From Alphaproteobacteria bacterium (GTDB lineage Bacteria > Pseudomonadota > Alphaproteobacteria > JAUHZC01), in the NCBI GenBank assembly GCA_023898725.1, contig CP060236.1:1-64000 (forward strand): a stretch of 64,000 bases of DNA, given 5' to 3'. Below are positions 52,463 through 61,248 of this stretch, in pieces. Both the position numbers and the translations under genes were made by a program. The notes beneath the pieces were generated by a model. The model saw nothing but the letters and a program-made list of their open reading frames with translations. It had not been told where the DNA came from and made no database searches. Numbering within the stretch: the first letter of the stretch is position 1; each line of letters starts with the position of its first letter.

Positions 52463-55132
52463 CTATTGTGTTTCTTCACGATTCAACGGCTTAAAACCGA
52501 TCGGAATATCAGGGCCCATACCTGTTGTGCCCCAAGTTGTGCCCCAAGGAGAGATCAGCGGCTCCTCGTCAAGCAGACCATTTTCATTTATCAATCCCAT
52601 CTCAGCACGGTCATCTTTTGTACGATTCATGATTATATCGTGAATCGTTTTATTTAATGCGTTATGTGTTAATTCGATCGTTGCAACCTGGGACGGTACA
52701 GGGATAAAATTACCCTCACGATCACGAAGAAGATCACGGAAGATGCTCAAAAATGCAGAAACATTTGCTCCAAAAAGAGAGGCGCGCTTATCCGGATCAA
52801 CAGTAAGAAAATACATAGATTCTTTACTTTTTTCCGTGACCTCTTCTATAAAAGACATCCACTGATTCCAACCCCTAGTAATAGCATCGCTATAGAGCGG
52901 GGAACGATCCGCCATTGCGTTAATGTCCTCTTGAAGAGCCTTTGTCTCATCGGTATTCCACCAGGTGATCGCTTTTTGCGTGGCGTCATGCAAGGATCGC
53001 ACAGCAGAGTACACAGACGTTACCTCACCCAAACGCTTAGTAAAACCTCTTATCTCAAAAAGATTGTCATATGCCTGGCGAAGTTCATCGGATATTCCTT
53101 CCCTCAAAAGTTTGTACTCTTCCAAACGCTTTATTTTCTCAATCTCACGCATATCAGAGGCATCTTTTTCCTTCTGTTTATCCGCATATACTGGTGAATT
53201 ACCCGTTTCCATAACAGTAAGCAGGTGAGAGTTCAATTTGGACGGTATGAGTGACTCTAATGCCTTCACGGTCTCCTGCAAACGATTTTGAGATTTCTTC
53301 ATGAATATACGGACAGGTTCTGGATGCATACCTTGATAAAATTTGCTTTTCGTCAAATTTGTAACAAAACGATTTGTACCATCAAAAATCCCAGATGAAG
53401 AATTCTTCGCGCAAGAATCACGCAGTTCTTTGTATGTATTGATACGGTCTTTTATATATGCGCTAGAAAATTTGATGAATAATGTTGAATTATCCACAAT
53501 TTCTCCTGCTTCTATGGTTTTTTTGTAGTATTCGGAGTAATCCTCAAAGAATTTTTTATGCATAATATCAGCGATCATGCTGTGAATATCTTCGTTCAGC
53601 ACCCCAAAAGTATTATCACTCCCAAAAAGAGGGGATGCATCAGTGCTCCAGTCTTCGTCTGACTCAGAAGCGTCAGGATTAGAAAAAGGTAATGTTGTTG
53701 GGACTTTTTGATTGCCCTTCTCTAGCAAAAGATTTTCTAACCGTCTGATAAACGTGTAAAATGCGTGCGCGATACGGCGATGTTCTTTAAGGGTTTCAGT
53801 CTCTGCAACGCTCGCTGTATCATGGGCGGTTGGTTGTTCTGCACTGTCTATATCTGCAGAAATTTGAGAGGCATTTTCCACACCCCGAGCGATTGAAGAT
53901 AAAGGATCGAAGGAATCACTATCCTTGTTCTGAAATTTTTCAATAATACCTGTGAGTACAGATGAAACATCTCGATCCAAGAAATCGAATAAGTACTGTC
54001 TGGGCTTGTCAAAAAGATTACTATCAGGACCTACGATTTTTGTACCCCCAAAAACGTCTTTTAATGCCTTGATTAATTCGTTACTGGCCATTTTATCAGT
54101 AGGCTGCAGGTTTGTACCAGAAACTTCTAAAAATTGGATAAATCTTTCAACGACTTCTGTATGGGACTCTATAAAAGCATATAGCTCTTCCACCATGCGT
54201 CCGTATTCATCTAAGTTCGCAACAGACAGACCCGGATCACCCCTGTATGCAATTAGCGTCAAGGCACTGGGTGTTTTTAATCCATCATAAAAGTTTTTAC
54301 GATCGGTATTAACTAACCCCAGGAGTGCCCGTATCTCCCCAACAAGAGCCGTTGTTGTTAAGGGAGGAAGAGTCAAAATATTCCTGAGAAGCGCTCGAAC
54401 ATTATCTTCGGGACTTACGGGCGTTGCGTTAGACCCAGCACCGCCTGTTCCAGTTCCACCGCCTGTTCCAGCTCCAGGTCCAGGTCCAGGTCCAGGTCCA
54501 GGTCCAGGTCCGAATCCACCACCTGTTCCAGTTCCACCGCCTGTTCCAGCTCCAGGTCCAGGTCCGAATCCACCGCCTGTTCCAAATCCCAATCCGCCAC
54601 CATTCGTTTGACCTAAGGCGGCAAGGGCACCTATATTCTGCAGGGTGGCCTGTGTCGTCTGCTGAAGGTTAGTGTTCTGGGTTGTCAGTGCCTGAGCGGA
54701 TGCCTGCGCAGCTTTCTTATCTGCCTCAGCTTGGAGGCGCGCGGCCTCCGCAGCTTGCTTGGCAGCCTGATCAACAGCAGCGCGGTCTCTCAAAACGTCT
54801 TCGTGCGCCTTATTCCAGGCACCTGCTAACTCTTGTGCCTTTGTAAAAAGACCAGGAAGCGCGCCCCCCCGAGGCTCGGCCGCTATAAAAGCATCAATGT
54901 TGATCACACCAACAGTGGCAGAAAATTTTTGCCATGTATCATTATCATCCGGTTGACCAAGGTTGCCGTCTCGGGCGTTCGTGAGAAATTGTTGCATAGC
55001 ACGTAGACCCGTCCGTTGATCCCTGGTGATTGTGCCGCTGGGAACCAATGCTTCACTAAAAGAACGTGCAGGAGAAGCACTCAATTCATGGGTCAATAAA
55101 ACACTGAACAGGAAGACAAAAATAATACGCAT
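52463..55132 (-). CDS. Large secreted glycine-proline-rich protein, family unknown (889 aa)
   Basis: No family is recognised. It starts with a clear signal peptide (MRIIFVFLFSVLLTHELSA, cleaved near 19). Residues about 110-165 form an alanine/glutamine-rich coiled coil (AAKQAAEAARLQAEADKKA). Residues about 175-235 are a glycine-proline low-complexity tract of GPG and GTGGG repeats encoded by hexamer repeats in the DNA. The remaining 650 residues are mostly helical and charged. Its architecture parallels the downstream 888-aa protein, and both are probably in one operon. An exported surface or host-directed protein is plausible. No type-specific secretion signal is visible. Confidence 0.7.
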   Translation of the reverse strand: MRIIFVFLFSVLLTHELSASPARSFSEALVPSGTITRDQRTGLRAMQQFLTNARDGNLGQPDDNDTWQKFSATVGVINIDAFIAAEPRGGALPGLFTKAQELAGAWNKAHEDVLRDRAAVDQAAKQAAEAARLQAEADKKAAQASAQALTTQNTNLQQTTQATLQNIGALAALGQTNGGGLGFGTGGGFGPGPGAGTGGGTGTGGGFGPGPGPGPGPGPGAGTGGGTGTGGAGSNATPVSPEDNVRALLRNILTLPPLTTTALVGEIRALLGLVNTDRKNFYDGLKTPSALTLIAYRGDPGLSVANLDEYGRMVEELYAFIESHTEVVERFIQFLEVSGTNLQPTDKMASNELIKALKDVFGGTKIVGPDSNLFDKPRQYLFDFLDRDVSSVLTGIIEKFQNKDSDSFDPLSSIARGVENASQISADIDSAEQPTAHDTASVAETETLKEHRRIAHAFYTFIRRLENLLLEKGNQKVPTTLPFSNPDASESDEDWSTDASPLFGSDNTFGVLNEDIHSMIADIMHKKFFEDYSEYYKKTIEAGEIVDNSTLFIKFSSAYIKDRINTYKELRDSCAKNSSSGIFDGTNRFVTNLTKSKFYQGMHPEPVRIFMKKSQNRLQETVKALESLIPSKLNSHLLTVMETGNSPVYADKQKEKDASDMREIEKIKRLEEYKLLREGISDELRQAYDNLFEIRGFTKRLGEVTSVYSAVRSLHDATQKAITWWNTDETKALQEDINAMADRSPLYSDAITRGWNQWMSFIEEVTEKSKESMYFLTVDPDKRASLFGANVSAFLSIFRDLLRDREGNFIPVPSQVATIELTHNALNKTIHDIIMNRTKDDRAEMGLINENGLLDEEPLISPWGTTWGTTGMGPDIPIGFKPLNREETQ
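54439..54590. repeat. Imperfect tandem repeats encoding the Gly-Pro tract
   Basis: Two similar units, each consisting of GTTCCA/GCCTGT-type blocks plus a run of GGTCCA hexamers. The copy nearer 54480 has six hexamers and the copy near 54555 has two. This nested structure is typical of slippage-prone coding repeats and stays in frame. Confidence 0.85.
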
Positions 55133-55217
55133 ACATAATGTATAGTAACCGTTAGAGCTACTTTATGCAAAAAGCATTAATATTTTCCTAAAAGATATAA
55201 ATACTGATGCACGGAAA

Positions 55218-56123
55218 TTATAGTATTTGTGCAGAAAAAGAGAGCAAAAAGGAATATTTATTATACTTGTAAGTGGGCGATATTTCTTGCAGTTCGTCAG
55301 GATCTCCATTGTTGAATATATGCCTCGCTTTACTCTTAGCATTTTTTTGGAACGAAAACTCCGCACCAAGGGTGTAGCGTGAACCATCCAACGCATGGCG
55401 GTATCCAAGGGAATATTCAGGAACATAAGAAGTTTTCTTCTTTTTTGCCCCCACAATTGAATGAATGTCACCAAGCGTCCTCGTCACCTGAAAGATAAAA
55501 GTTTCCCTACTGACACCCATAGCGGCATAACACAAACCGCTATCAGACGTGCGATACCCTGCAAGCAATCTTCCCCGGTATGATGATTTTTTCTTTACGG
55601 CAAAGTCCAGAATTTCCCATTCAGGAACATCCCAATTCCATCGCCTAGTATGCAGCTTTATGCGACCTGTTGACGGAAAGGCTGTAATATCCAAACCAAA
55701 ACTAGCGTTGGAAATGGAACGCAAAACTGACACACCCAAGCCAGCCTCTAGAAGGCTCATACGAGGTGTGGAAGAATCGTGCGTGGAAAAGGACCCACTA
55801 TTAGAACCAGTCACACGATACAACCGACCATACTGTGATTTCCAGCTATATTGGGATGCACCAACCAGCACATTCACACCTAACCAATGGTCGTGAGGGT
55901 TGGGATTGGTTCCCTCATTGCGCAGTTTGGCTGTCTGAAGCCCCCCAGAAGCAGGACGATGCGCCCCAAGCTGATCCCCAACATCTGCCATTTTGGCAAC
56001 ACTTTTGTGCGAACCGGAATCCGCTTTTTCTGTGGTTTTCTCCAAGGGTTCCCCGCCGGCATAGAGGGACGATACAAGCGCCGCCATCAAAACAGTTCTA
56101 CACGAAATTGGCATTGCTTTCAT
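55218..56123 (-). CDS. Outer-membrane beta-barrel protein, opacity-like
   Basis: A 301-aa exported protein with a signal peptide (TVLMAALVSSLYA, cleaved near 22). A linker of about 55 residues rich in Lys, Ser and Asp follows, and then a barrel domain of alternating strands (HWLGVNVLVGASQYSWKSQ, LEAGLGVSVLRS, GRLLAGYRTSDSGLCYAAMG, EYSLGYRHALDGSRYTLGAEF). It ends FLLSFSAQIL without the usual terminal aromatic residue. It lies upstream of the two large secreted proteins on the same strand, 85 bases apart, which may indicate a shared surface function. The exact role is unknown. Confidence 0.7.
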   Translation of the reverse strand: MKAMPISCRTVLMAALVSSLYAGGEPLEKTTEKADSGSHKSVAKMADVGDQLGAHRPASGGLQTAKLRNEGTNPNPHDHWLGVNVLVGASQYSWKSQYGRLYRVTGSNSGSFSTHDSSTPRMSLLEAGLGVSVLRSISNASFGLDITAFPSTGRIKLHTRRWNWDVPEWEILDFAVKKKSSYRGRLLAGYRTSDSGLCYAAMGVSRETFIFQVTRTLGDIHSIVGAKKKKTSYVPEYSLGYRHALDGSRYTLGAEFSFQKNAKSKARHIFNNGDPDELQEISPTYKYNKYSFLLSFSAQIL

Positions 56124-56237
56124 TGAATAAACCTTAAAAAAATATCAGCTTTAAAAAATTTATCACAGAGTTTAGACAAATCCCAAGGATTTTTTTACCT
56201 GTTTTTTCTGGCTCAAGATCCACTAAGTCTTCCTGAG

Positions 56238-56252
56238 TCGCCACAGTGGCGA
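56238..56252. promoter_or_regulatory. 15-bp dyad upstream of the barrel protein
   Basis: TCGCCAC-A-GTGGCGA: perfect 7-bp arms around one base, about 115 bases upstream of the outer-membrane protein start and downstream of fdx. This looks like a dimeric regulator site; the regulator is unknown. Confidence 0.3.
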
Positions 56253-56358
56253 TCACACTTGCGTAAATATGTGAAACTACAGGTATGATCCCAGGGAAAT
56301 TCTCTTCTCGTGGAGGGGGTACGCGTGTTATTGTCGCCACAAATCAGATGTGCGCCCC

Positions 56359-56691
56359 TCAATCAACGAGCATATTACGGGTCGCTGCTGGTATCCGCAC
56401 CTCAATACCGTCCAAAGCCTCACTCAAGATAATTTGACATCCCAAGCGGGATGTTTTTTCCAAACCAAAAGCAAGGTCAAGCATATCTTCCTCATCCTCA
56501 CTGGGGGCCGCTAATTTTTCATACCACGCAGGGTCCACGATCACATGACACGTTGAACAGGCCAGCGATCCTTCACAGGCCCCCTCAAGGTCAATTTTAT
56601 TGCTGTGCGCAACCTCAAGCAGAGATAGCCCTGCTGGAGCATCGATTACAGTACGTGTGTTGTCTTTCGTGATAAATACGACTTTGGGCAT
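56359..56691 (-). CDS. fdx: ISC-type [2Fe-2S] ferredoxin
   Basis: A 110-aa electron carrier of the adrenodoxin type that supplies electrons to IscS/IscU during iron-sulfur cluster assembly. Cluster ligands are Cys39, Cys45, Cys48 (ACEGSLACSTCHV) and Cys85 (RLGCQ). The ATG at 56691 is chosen because the protein then starts like other ISC ferredoxins (MPKVVFIT), although the frame is open for 14 more codons. In related bacteria it directly follows hscA. Here a LysR-type gene on the opposite strand separates them. Confidence 0.93.
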   Translation of the reverse strand: MPKVVFITKDNTRTVIDAPAGLSLLEVAHSNKIDLEGACEGSLACSTCHVIVDPAWYEKLAAPSEDEEDMLDLAFGLEKTSRLGCQIILSEALDGIEVRIPAATRNMLVD

Positions 56692-57068
56692 AGTGAACTC
56701 ATTGAATTGTTCTGTCTTTATGAAACATTTCACACAGATGTCAATCCGTTGGCACAGAAAAGAACCAGAACCCAGCCGTTCACAACGGTAATTGTGTTAA
56801 TTCAATCTTCGAATTGTTCCCATAGAATTTTTACTTGATTTATTGTCATTATTATTATAATTAATAGTCAAAACAAAAACATTATTACTAAAAAATTTTC
56901 TCAGAAATCATGAGGTGAATACCGCTCAACGCTATAAAAGAAGCAACGGTTGCGGCACACGTGTTGCACACGGGACAAAATCCCCGACAGCCTGTCTGAG
57001 GATAAACACAGACGGAAACTTTCTTTTTACAGCGTATGTGGTCATAAATATGTGCAAGGAGGTATAAC
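56692..57068. other. Divergent AT-rich intergenic region fdx - LysR gene
   Basis: About 375 bases with promoter-like AT-rich sequence near 56830-56870. A TATAAT at 56856-56861 follows TTGATT (56835-56840) by 15 bases toward the LysR gene, and the complementary TATAAT lies at 56859-56854 toward fdx. A 59-62 codon cysteine-rich frame on the minus strand (up to 57070-57076) is doubtful. The AAGGAGGT ribosome binding site of the LysR gene is at its right end. Confidence 0.4.
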
Positions 57069-57995
57069 ATGCGCAATTATTTCGATTATGACACAGCCGA
57101 GGCTGTGTATTATGTTTATTTGTATGAAAGCACGACCAAAGCCGCGGAAAAAATTAATCTTTCTCAGCCTGCAGTCAGTCGCCGTATTTTAGCGGCTGAA
57201 GAGCGCACAGGAATCGTCATTTTTGAACGCAACTTTCATCGCATGATCCCCACGAAGGAAGGCATGACCTATATCGAGGCCTGTAAAAAAATTCTCCACA
57301 TCGGCGATGCCGCCTTGAAAGACGCCCATGCCCAAGCGCAAACAGACAACAATGAAATCCGGATCCTGAGCACACCTTCAATGGCAGCAACATGGCTTCC
57401 CTTTGCACTTCAGGGATTTTCCAAAAAGCATCCTGACCTACTGGTCAGAATCCGATCATCGGCGAATCCTCTTGACGTTTTGGAAAGTGATGTGTTGATT
57501 TCTCCTTATTTATCAGACAAACACCATGTTGCAAAAGAGAAACTTTACGATAGCTATCAAGGATTGTTTTGCTCACAACAATACCTGGATAACATGCAAA
57601 CCGTCCCGCACGACCTAGATGATCTTGAAAACTATCATCTTCTGACAATTGATGAAAAGCGCTATGAAAGGCATATCACTGCCAACTGGCTATTAACCGT
57701 GGGTATTTCAGATGGCAGAAAAATGCGCCAAGCATCTTTAGAACTCGACTCCAATGATGGTCGTTATCAGGCTATGTTAAACCATCATGGAATTGCACCA
57801 ATTGCGATACAACACATTCGCATGTGCAAACCAAAAGGCGTTGTGCGCATACTTCCTGATATACGCTCAGATCCAAAAAGTGTGTATTTTTTTTACAACT
57901 CTCATCAAAAGGAACTTACAAACCACAGGATCCTCTTAGACTTTCTCAGGAAACACATTACAGATCATCCTGATATTTACCAAAATGCATTTTAA
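57069..57995 (+). CDS. LysR-family transcriptional regulator
   Basis: A 308-aa regulator. The N-terminal winged helix-turn-helix contains TTKAAEKINLSQPAVSRRIL (about 22-41) followed by RTGIVIFERNFHRMIPTKEG. The effector-binding part (about 92-300) is a periplasmic-binding-protein-like fold (IRILSTPSMAATWLPFAL). LysR regulators usually control a divergent neighbour in response to a small molecule. Here fdx is the divergent gene, about 375 bases away. It has a near-perfect ribosome binding site (AAGGAGGT). It lies between hscA and fdx and converges with hscA, an unusual place within the isc locus. Confidence 0.9.
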   Translation: MRNYFDYDTAEAVYYVYLYESTTKAAEKINLSQPAVSRRILAAEERTGIVIFERNFHRMIPTKEGMTYIEACKKILHIGDAALKDAHAQAQTDNNEIRILSTPSMAATWLPFALQGFSKKHPDLLVRIRSSANPLDVLESDVLISPYLSDKHHVAKEKLYDSYQGLFCSQQYLDNMQTVPHDLDDLENYHLLTIDEKRYERHITANWLLTVGISDGRKMRQASLELDSNDGRYQAMLNHHGIAPIAIQHIRMCKPKGVVRILPDIRSDPKSVYFFYNSHQKELTNHRILLDFLRKHITDHPDIYQNAF

Positions 57996-58106
57996 CAGCA
58001 AGGAAAATATCCCAAGCTCACCCTCCTCTTAGCCTGTAGGGCCTGACAATCCCCTTCACAATGCAGGGTTTTTGACACAACACACGCCACTGCCGGGGGG
58101 GTGTCC

Positions 58107-59906
58107 TTACGCAGAAAGCCACGACGATATATGAGCTTCAGCAACGCTTTTCAATGATACCTCCACAGCGGCTATAGCCTCATGAATGGCGTTACGATCA
58201 GAGGACGTTATGATAAGACGAAGATTGGCAACGTGTGCGCGCAAATCAGCATGAGCATCAGCCCCGCATACATCCAGAAAGGATGTAACCTGCCTTAATA
58301 AGCGTTCGGCCTTTTGACGAGCACCAATCAACAGGCGCGCATCCATATCAGTGGATGCCTGATCAAGAGACTCTATTACCATGTCTGCAATGTCAGGCTC
58401 ACACAACCCAAAAATTGGATTGAGCTGAACCCCTTGCCGGATACCTGTGGATTTTTCATAGGCATCTACACTAAGAAGCCCATCCGCATCCAGTGTAAAT
58501 GTTACCTGGATGCGCGCCCGCCCCGCAGGCATGGGAGGAATACCCGTCAATGAAAATCGCCCCAAAGATCGGCAATCTTTGGCCATTTCTCGCTCACCTT
58601 GAACGATATGCAAGGAAATTCCCTGTTGTTCGTCTTGAAAAGTTGTGAATTCATGGGATTGCGCCACGGGAATCGGCGAATTGCGGGTAATGATGCGCTC
58701 TACGACTCCTCCCATGGTTTCCACACCCAGGGACAATGGCGTTACATCCGCAAGGGTGTGCGCACTTCCATGCATGATTTGGTGCGCGCGAATCGCTGCC
58801 CCTTGGGCCACTGATTCATCCGGATGAAGGTCATCACGCACAAGGCAAGTTATTGGCTGTTCTTCGAGCATACGACGCACCAGTGGAATCCTGGTGCTTC
58901 CCCCTACCAACAAAATCCCAGAAAGATCACCCCAGGTCACATCCGCATCATTCAACGCATGAGCACACAACGTCACCGTACGCGCAATTAAAGGATGCAT
59001 CAAATTTTCACACGCGACACGTGTAACCGTCAGAACGGTTCCAGCAACATCAATACGGGCCTGTGTGTCCTGACTCAGGATATGCTTGACACGGCGTGCA
59101 TCCCGGATCGCCTCCGAGCGATCAGCATACAAGGCCCCCTTCTCAATTAACAGGGTCGCAAGTGCCTCATCACAATCATCCCCCCCCAGCTGCGTATCAC
59201 CAACTGTTGCTAAAACACGGAAAAAACCCTGTTCACACCGCAAAAGAGAAAAGTCAAATGTGCCCCCACCAAGATCGTACACCCCATAAAGACCTTCTTC
59301 TGTGGTACTAAGGCCAAAAGCAAGAGCCGCAGCCGTGGGCTCACTCAACAAAGAAATATTCACAAATCCAGCATGCTGCGCGGCCAAGCGTGTTGCTGCA
59401 CGGGCGATTTCATCGTAATAAGCCGGAACAGTAATAACAGCATTCGTTATCTCCTCACCCGTTTGGTCCTCTGCCATTAGTTTCAGCGCATTGATAATTT
59501 CAGCTGCAATATGAATAGGTGATATCTGTGCTTCTCCCACAGAAATAGGAGAGAGCGTTGCTTCTGTAATATCATTACCCGCTCCCCGAACAATTCGCTT
59601 ACCGCGACTCAAAAACCGTTTAATCGAAGCAATACGTACAGAGGCTTCCCCCTCATCCCACTGGCCAATTGAAACCATTTCTCCCCGGTGCGTATAGTTC
59701 ACCACAGATGGCAGAATATGCCTGCCATGCTGGTCTTTAAAAAAAATCATCTGACGCACAGATTGTTCAGGGTTTTTTACTTCACAGTAATGGCCGATCA
59801 ATGAATGAGTTGTTCCAAAATCAATACCAACCCAACGATTCATATCTTCGCGGGCATCTACCAAATTTGTGTGTTCAGGTTCAATTAGTTGCAACAAATG
59901 TGTCAT
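58107..59906 (-). CDS. hscA: Hsp70-type chaperone HscA
   Basis: An ISC-specific Hsp70 of 599 aa that uses ATP to help transfer the cluster from IscU to target proteins. The nucleotide-binding domain shows GIDFGTTHSL near 28-37, DLGGGTFD near 217-224 and LLVGGSTRIPLVR. The substrate-binding domain begins near 390 (DVTPLSLGVETMGG). It overlaps hscB by 4 bp. The length is normal for HscA. Its IscU target motif LPPVK is present in the neighbouring iscU. Confidence 0.95.
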   Translation of the reverse strand: MTHLLQLIEPEHTNLVDAREDMNRWVGIDFGTTHSLIGHYCEVKNPEQSVRQMIFFKDQHGRHILPSVVNYTHRGEMVSIGQWDEGEASVRIASIKRFLSRGKRIVRGAGNDITEATLSPISVGEAQISPIHIAAEIINALKLMAEDQTGEEITNAVITVPAYYDEIARAATRLAAQHAGFVNISLLSEPTAAALAFGLSTTEEGLYGVYDLGGGTFDFSLLRCEQGFFRVLATVGDTQLGGDDCDEALATLLIEKGALYADRSEAIRDARRVKHILSQDTQARIDVAGTVLTVTRVACENLMHPLIARTVTLCAHALNDADVTWGDLSGILLVGGSTRIPLVRRMLEEQPITCLVRDDLHPDESVAQGAAIRAHQIMHGSAHTLADVTPLSLGVETMGGVVERIITRNSPIPVAQSHEFTTFQDEQQGISLHIVQGEREMAKDCRSLGRFSLTGIPPMPAGRARIQVTFTLDADGLLSVDAYEKSTGIRQGVQLNPIFGLCEPDIADMVIESLDQASTDMDARLLIGARQKAERLLRQVTSFLDVCGADAHADLRAHVANLRLIITSSDRNAIHEAIAAVEVSLKSVAEAHISSWLSA

Positions 59907-60433
59907 AATATTTCATCCAATTTACGCTTCAGTGTGGTTATCAAGCGACTGACATATCGGGCTTTTGTCAGGGCCTCTGTCATAGCCGAAGTGTCAGAAG
60001 CCCGGTCAATGCCTTCCAAGGCATCTGTAAGACTTTTCGCCAGTGTCGCACACATGGTTTGTAACCCTTCACCCTCACATGCTTCAACTTCTTCTTGAAG
60101 GCTAAAATAATGCATCAAGTCTTGGGGTGATAGATCCCCCCCTACATCCCCCTCTCCCCCACGCACATGCACAACAAGTTCTGCGCGTGAAATGGGATCA
60201 TGCAACACCTTGTAAGCCCTATTAATATATCCATAACAGATATCCACAGGTGTTTGATCGCGCAGACACCGGGTAAGGCATTCTTTATGCTTGGTCGCGT
60301 ACGCCACATCTAAGATGTCCCGCTCAAGAACAGCACGCACAGGCAAGCCAAGAACAGCAAAAGCATGAGGACCAGACGTACAACTGCTACCATCAGACGC
60401 TTCGCCAACATCAAATGGGGTTGTCTTAGACAT
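59903..60433 (-). CDS. hscB: Co-chaperone HscB with altered J-domain motif
   Basis: The J-protein partner of HscA, 176 aa. I choose the ATG at 60433 (MSKTTPFDVG), overlapping the end of iscA by 8 bp. The frame continues 42 codons upstream but would run deep into iscA. The J-domain is recognisable from HAFAVLGLPVRAVLE and YINRAYKVLHDPISRAELV, which match HscB helices I and III. At the place of the invariant HPD motif the sequence reads His49-Lys50-Glu51, so two of its three residues are replaced. The C-terminal three-helix bundle for IscU binding is present. Confidence 0.85.
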   Translation of the reverse strand: MSKTTPFDVGEASDGSSCTSGPHAFAVLGLPVRAVLERDILDVAYATKHKECLTRCLRDQTPVDICYGYINRAYKVLHDPISRAELVVHVRGGEGDVGGDLSPQDLMHYFSLQEEVEACEGEGLQTMCATLAKSLTDALEGIDRASDTSAMTEALTKARYVSRLITTLKRKLDEIL

Positions 60434-60773
60434 GGAAAGACTCTCCACAGCCACACCGTCCTTTTTCATTGGGATTTGTGAACACGAAGCCCTTGGCCAC
60501 TTTTTCGTCTTTGTACTCCATGGTTGTTCCCACCACAAAAAGGACAGCCTTAGGATCAATAAAAATTTTTATTCCTGAGGATTCAACCATATCGTCATGA
60601 GGGCGCGCCTCATCTGCAAACTCAAGCGTATAAGACAGCCCTGAACACCCGCGTGTTTTTACCCCAACGCGAATACCAAGTGTTGGTTTTTGTCGACCAG
60701 CAATCATCTCTTGAATACGCCTGGCTGCATCTTCAGTAACAGTAAATAAATCTTTGACACGCGTCTTACGCAC
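60426..60773 (-). CDS. iscA: Iron-sulfur assembly protein IscA
   Basis: A 115-aa A-type carrier that accepts or donates iron-sulfur clusters. The three conserved cysteines are Cys43 (RGCSGLSY), Cys107 and Cys109 (CGCGESF). It overlaps the end of iscU by 8 bp and the start of hscB by 8 bp in the isc operon. Confidence 0.95.
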   Translation of the reverse strand: MRKTRVKDLFTVTEDAARRIQEMIAGRQKPTLGIRVGVKTRGCSGLSYTLEFADEARPHDDMVESSGIKIFIDPKAVLFVVGTTMEYKDEKVAKGFVFTNPNEKGRCGCGESFHV

Positions 60774-61206
60774 GTATTTTTACCTCCGCGTCCACCGCAT
60801 CAGGAGTTGTTTTTTCTAGGGGATTCCTCTGAGATCGCTTTTTTTCATAATCAGCAATTGCCGCACGAATTGCATCTTCAGCCAAAATGGAACAGTGGAT
60901 TTTTACAGGCGGCAACTCCAAATGATCCGCGATTTCTTTATTCTTAATTTGCTTGGCCTCATCAAGAGTTTTACCCCGCACCCACTCAGTAATCAGTGAG
61001 CTAGAAGCAATCGCTGACCCACACCCAAATGTTTTAAATGTAGCTTCAGCAATTTTTCCTTCACGCACGCGAATTTGCAGTTTCATAACGTCACCGCAGC
61101 TGGGAGCTCCCACCAAACCAGTGCCCACAGAATTGTCTGCCTTATCCATCGACCCCACGTTACGGGGGTTCTCATAATGGTCAATTACTTTTTTGCTATA
61201 CGCCAT
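60766..61206 (-). CDS. iscU: Iron-sulfur cluster scaffold IscU
   Basis: The scaffold on which [2Fe-2S] clusters are built. Ligand cysteines are Cys37 (APSCGD), Cys62 (GCGSAIASSS) and Cys105 (KIHCSILAE), with the essential Asp39 in place. The HscA recognition motif LPPVK is at 98-102. The C-terminus (about 20 residues beyond the usual end) is an extra charged tail. It lies 42 bases after iscS. Confidence 0.97.
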   Translation of the reverse strand: MAYSKKVIDHYENPRNVGSMDKADNSVGTGLVGAPSCGDVMKLQIRVREGKIAEATFKTFGCGSAIASSSLITEWVRGKTLDEAKQIKNKEIADHLELPPVKIHCSILAEDAIRAAIADYEKKRSQRNPLEKTTPDAVDAEVKIRA

Positions 61207-61248
61207 AGTACTTTCCTTCTATCCTTCGTCTACACGATATTTCTATTG

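Noticed and set aside
54415..54603. 62-codon frame of Asp-Leu/Glu-Gln repeats in the glycine-rich gene
   Set aside because: It is only the alternative frame of the hexamer repeat in the secreted-protein gene.
56134..56340. 68-codon minus-strand frame between fdx and the barrel gene
   Set aside because: Plausible amino-acid composition, but no ribosome binding site or recognisable motif, and it contains the 15-bp dyad.
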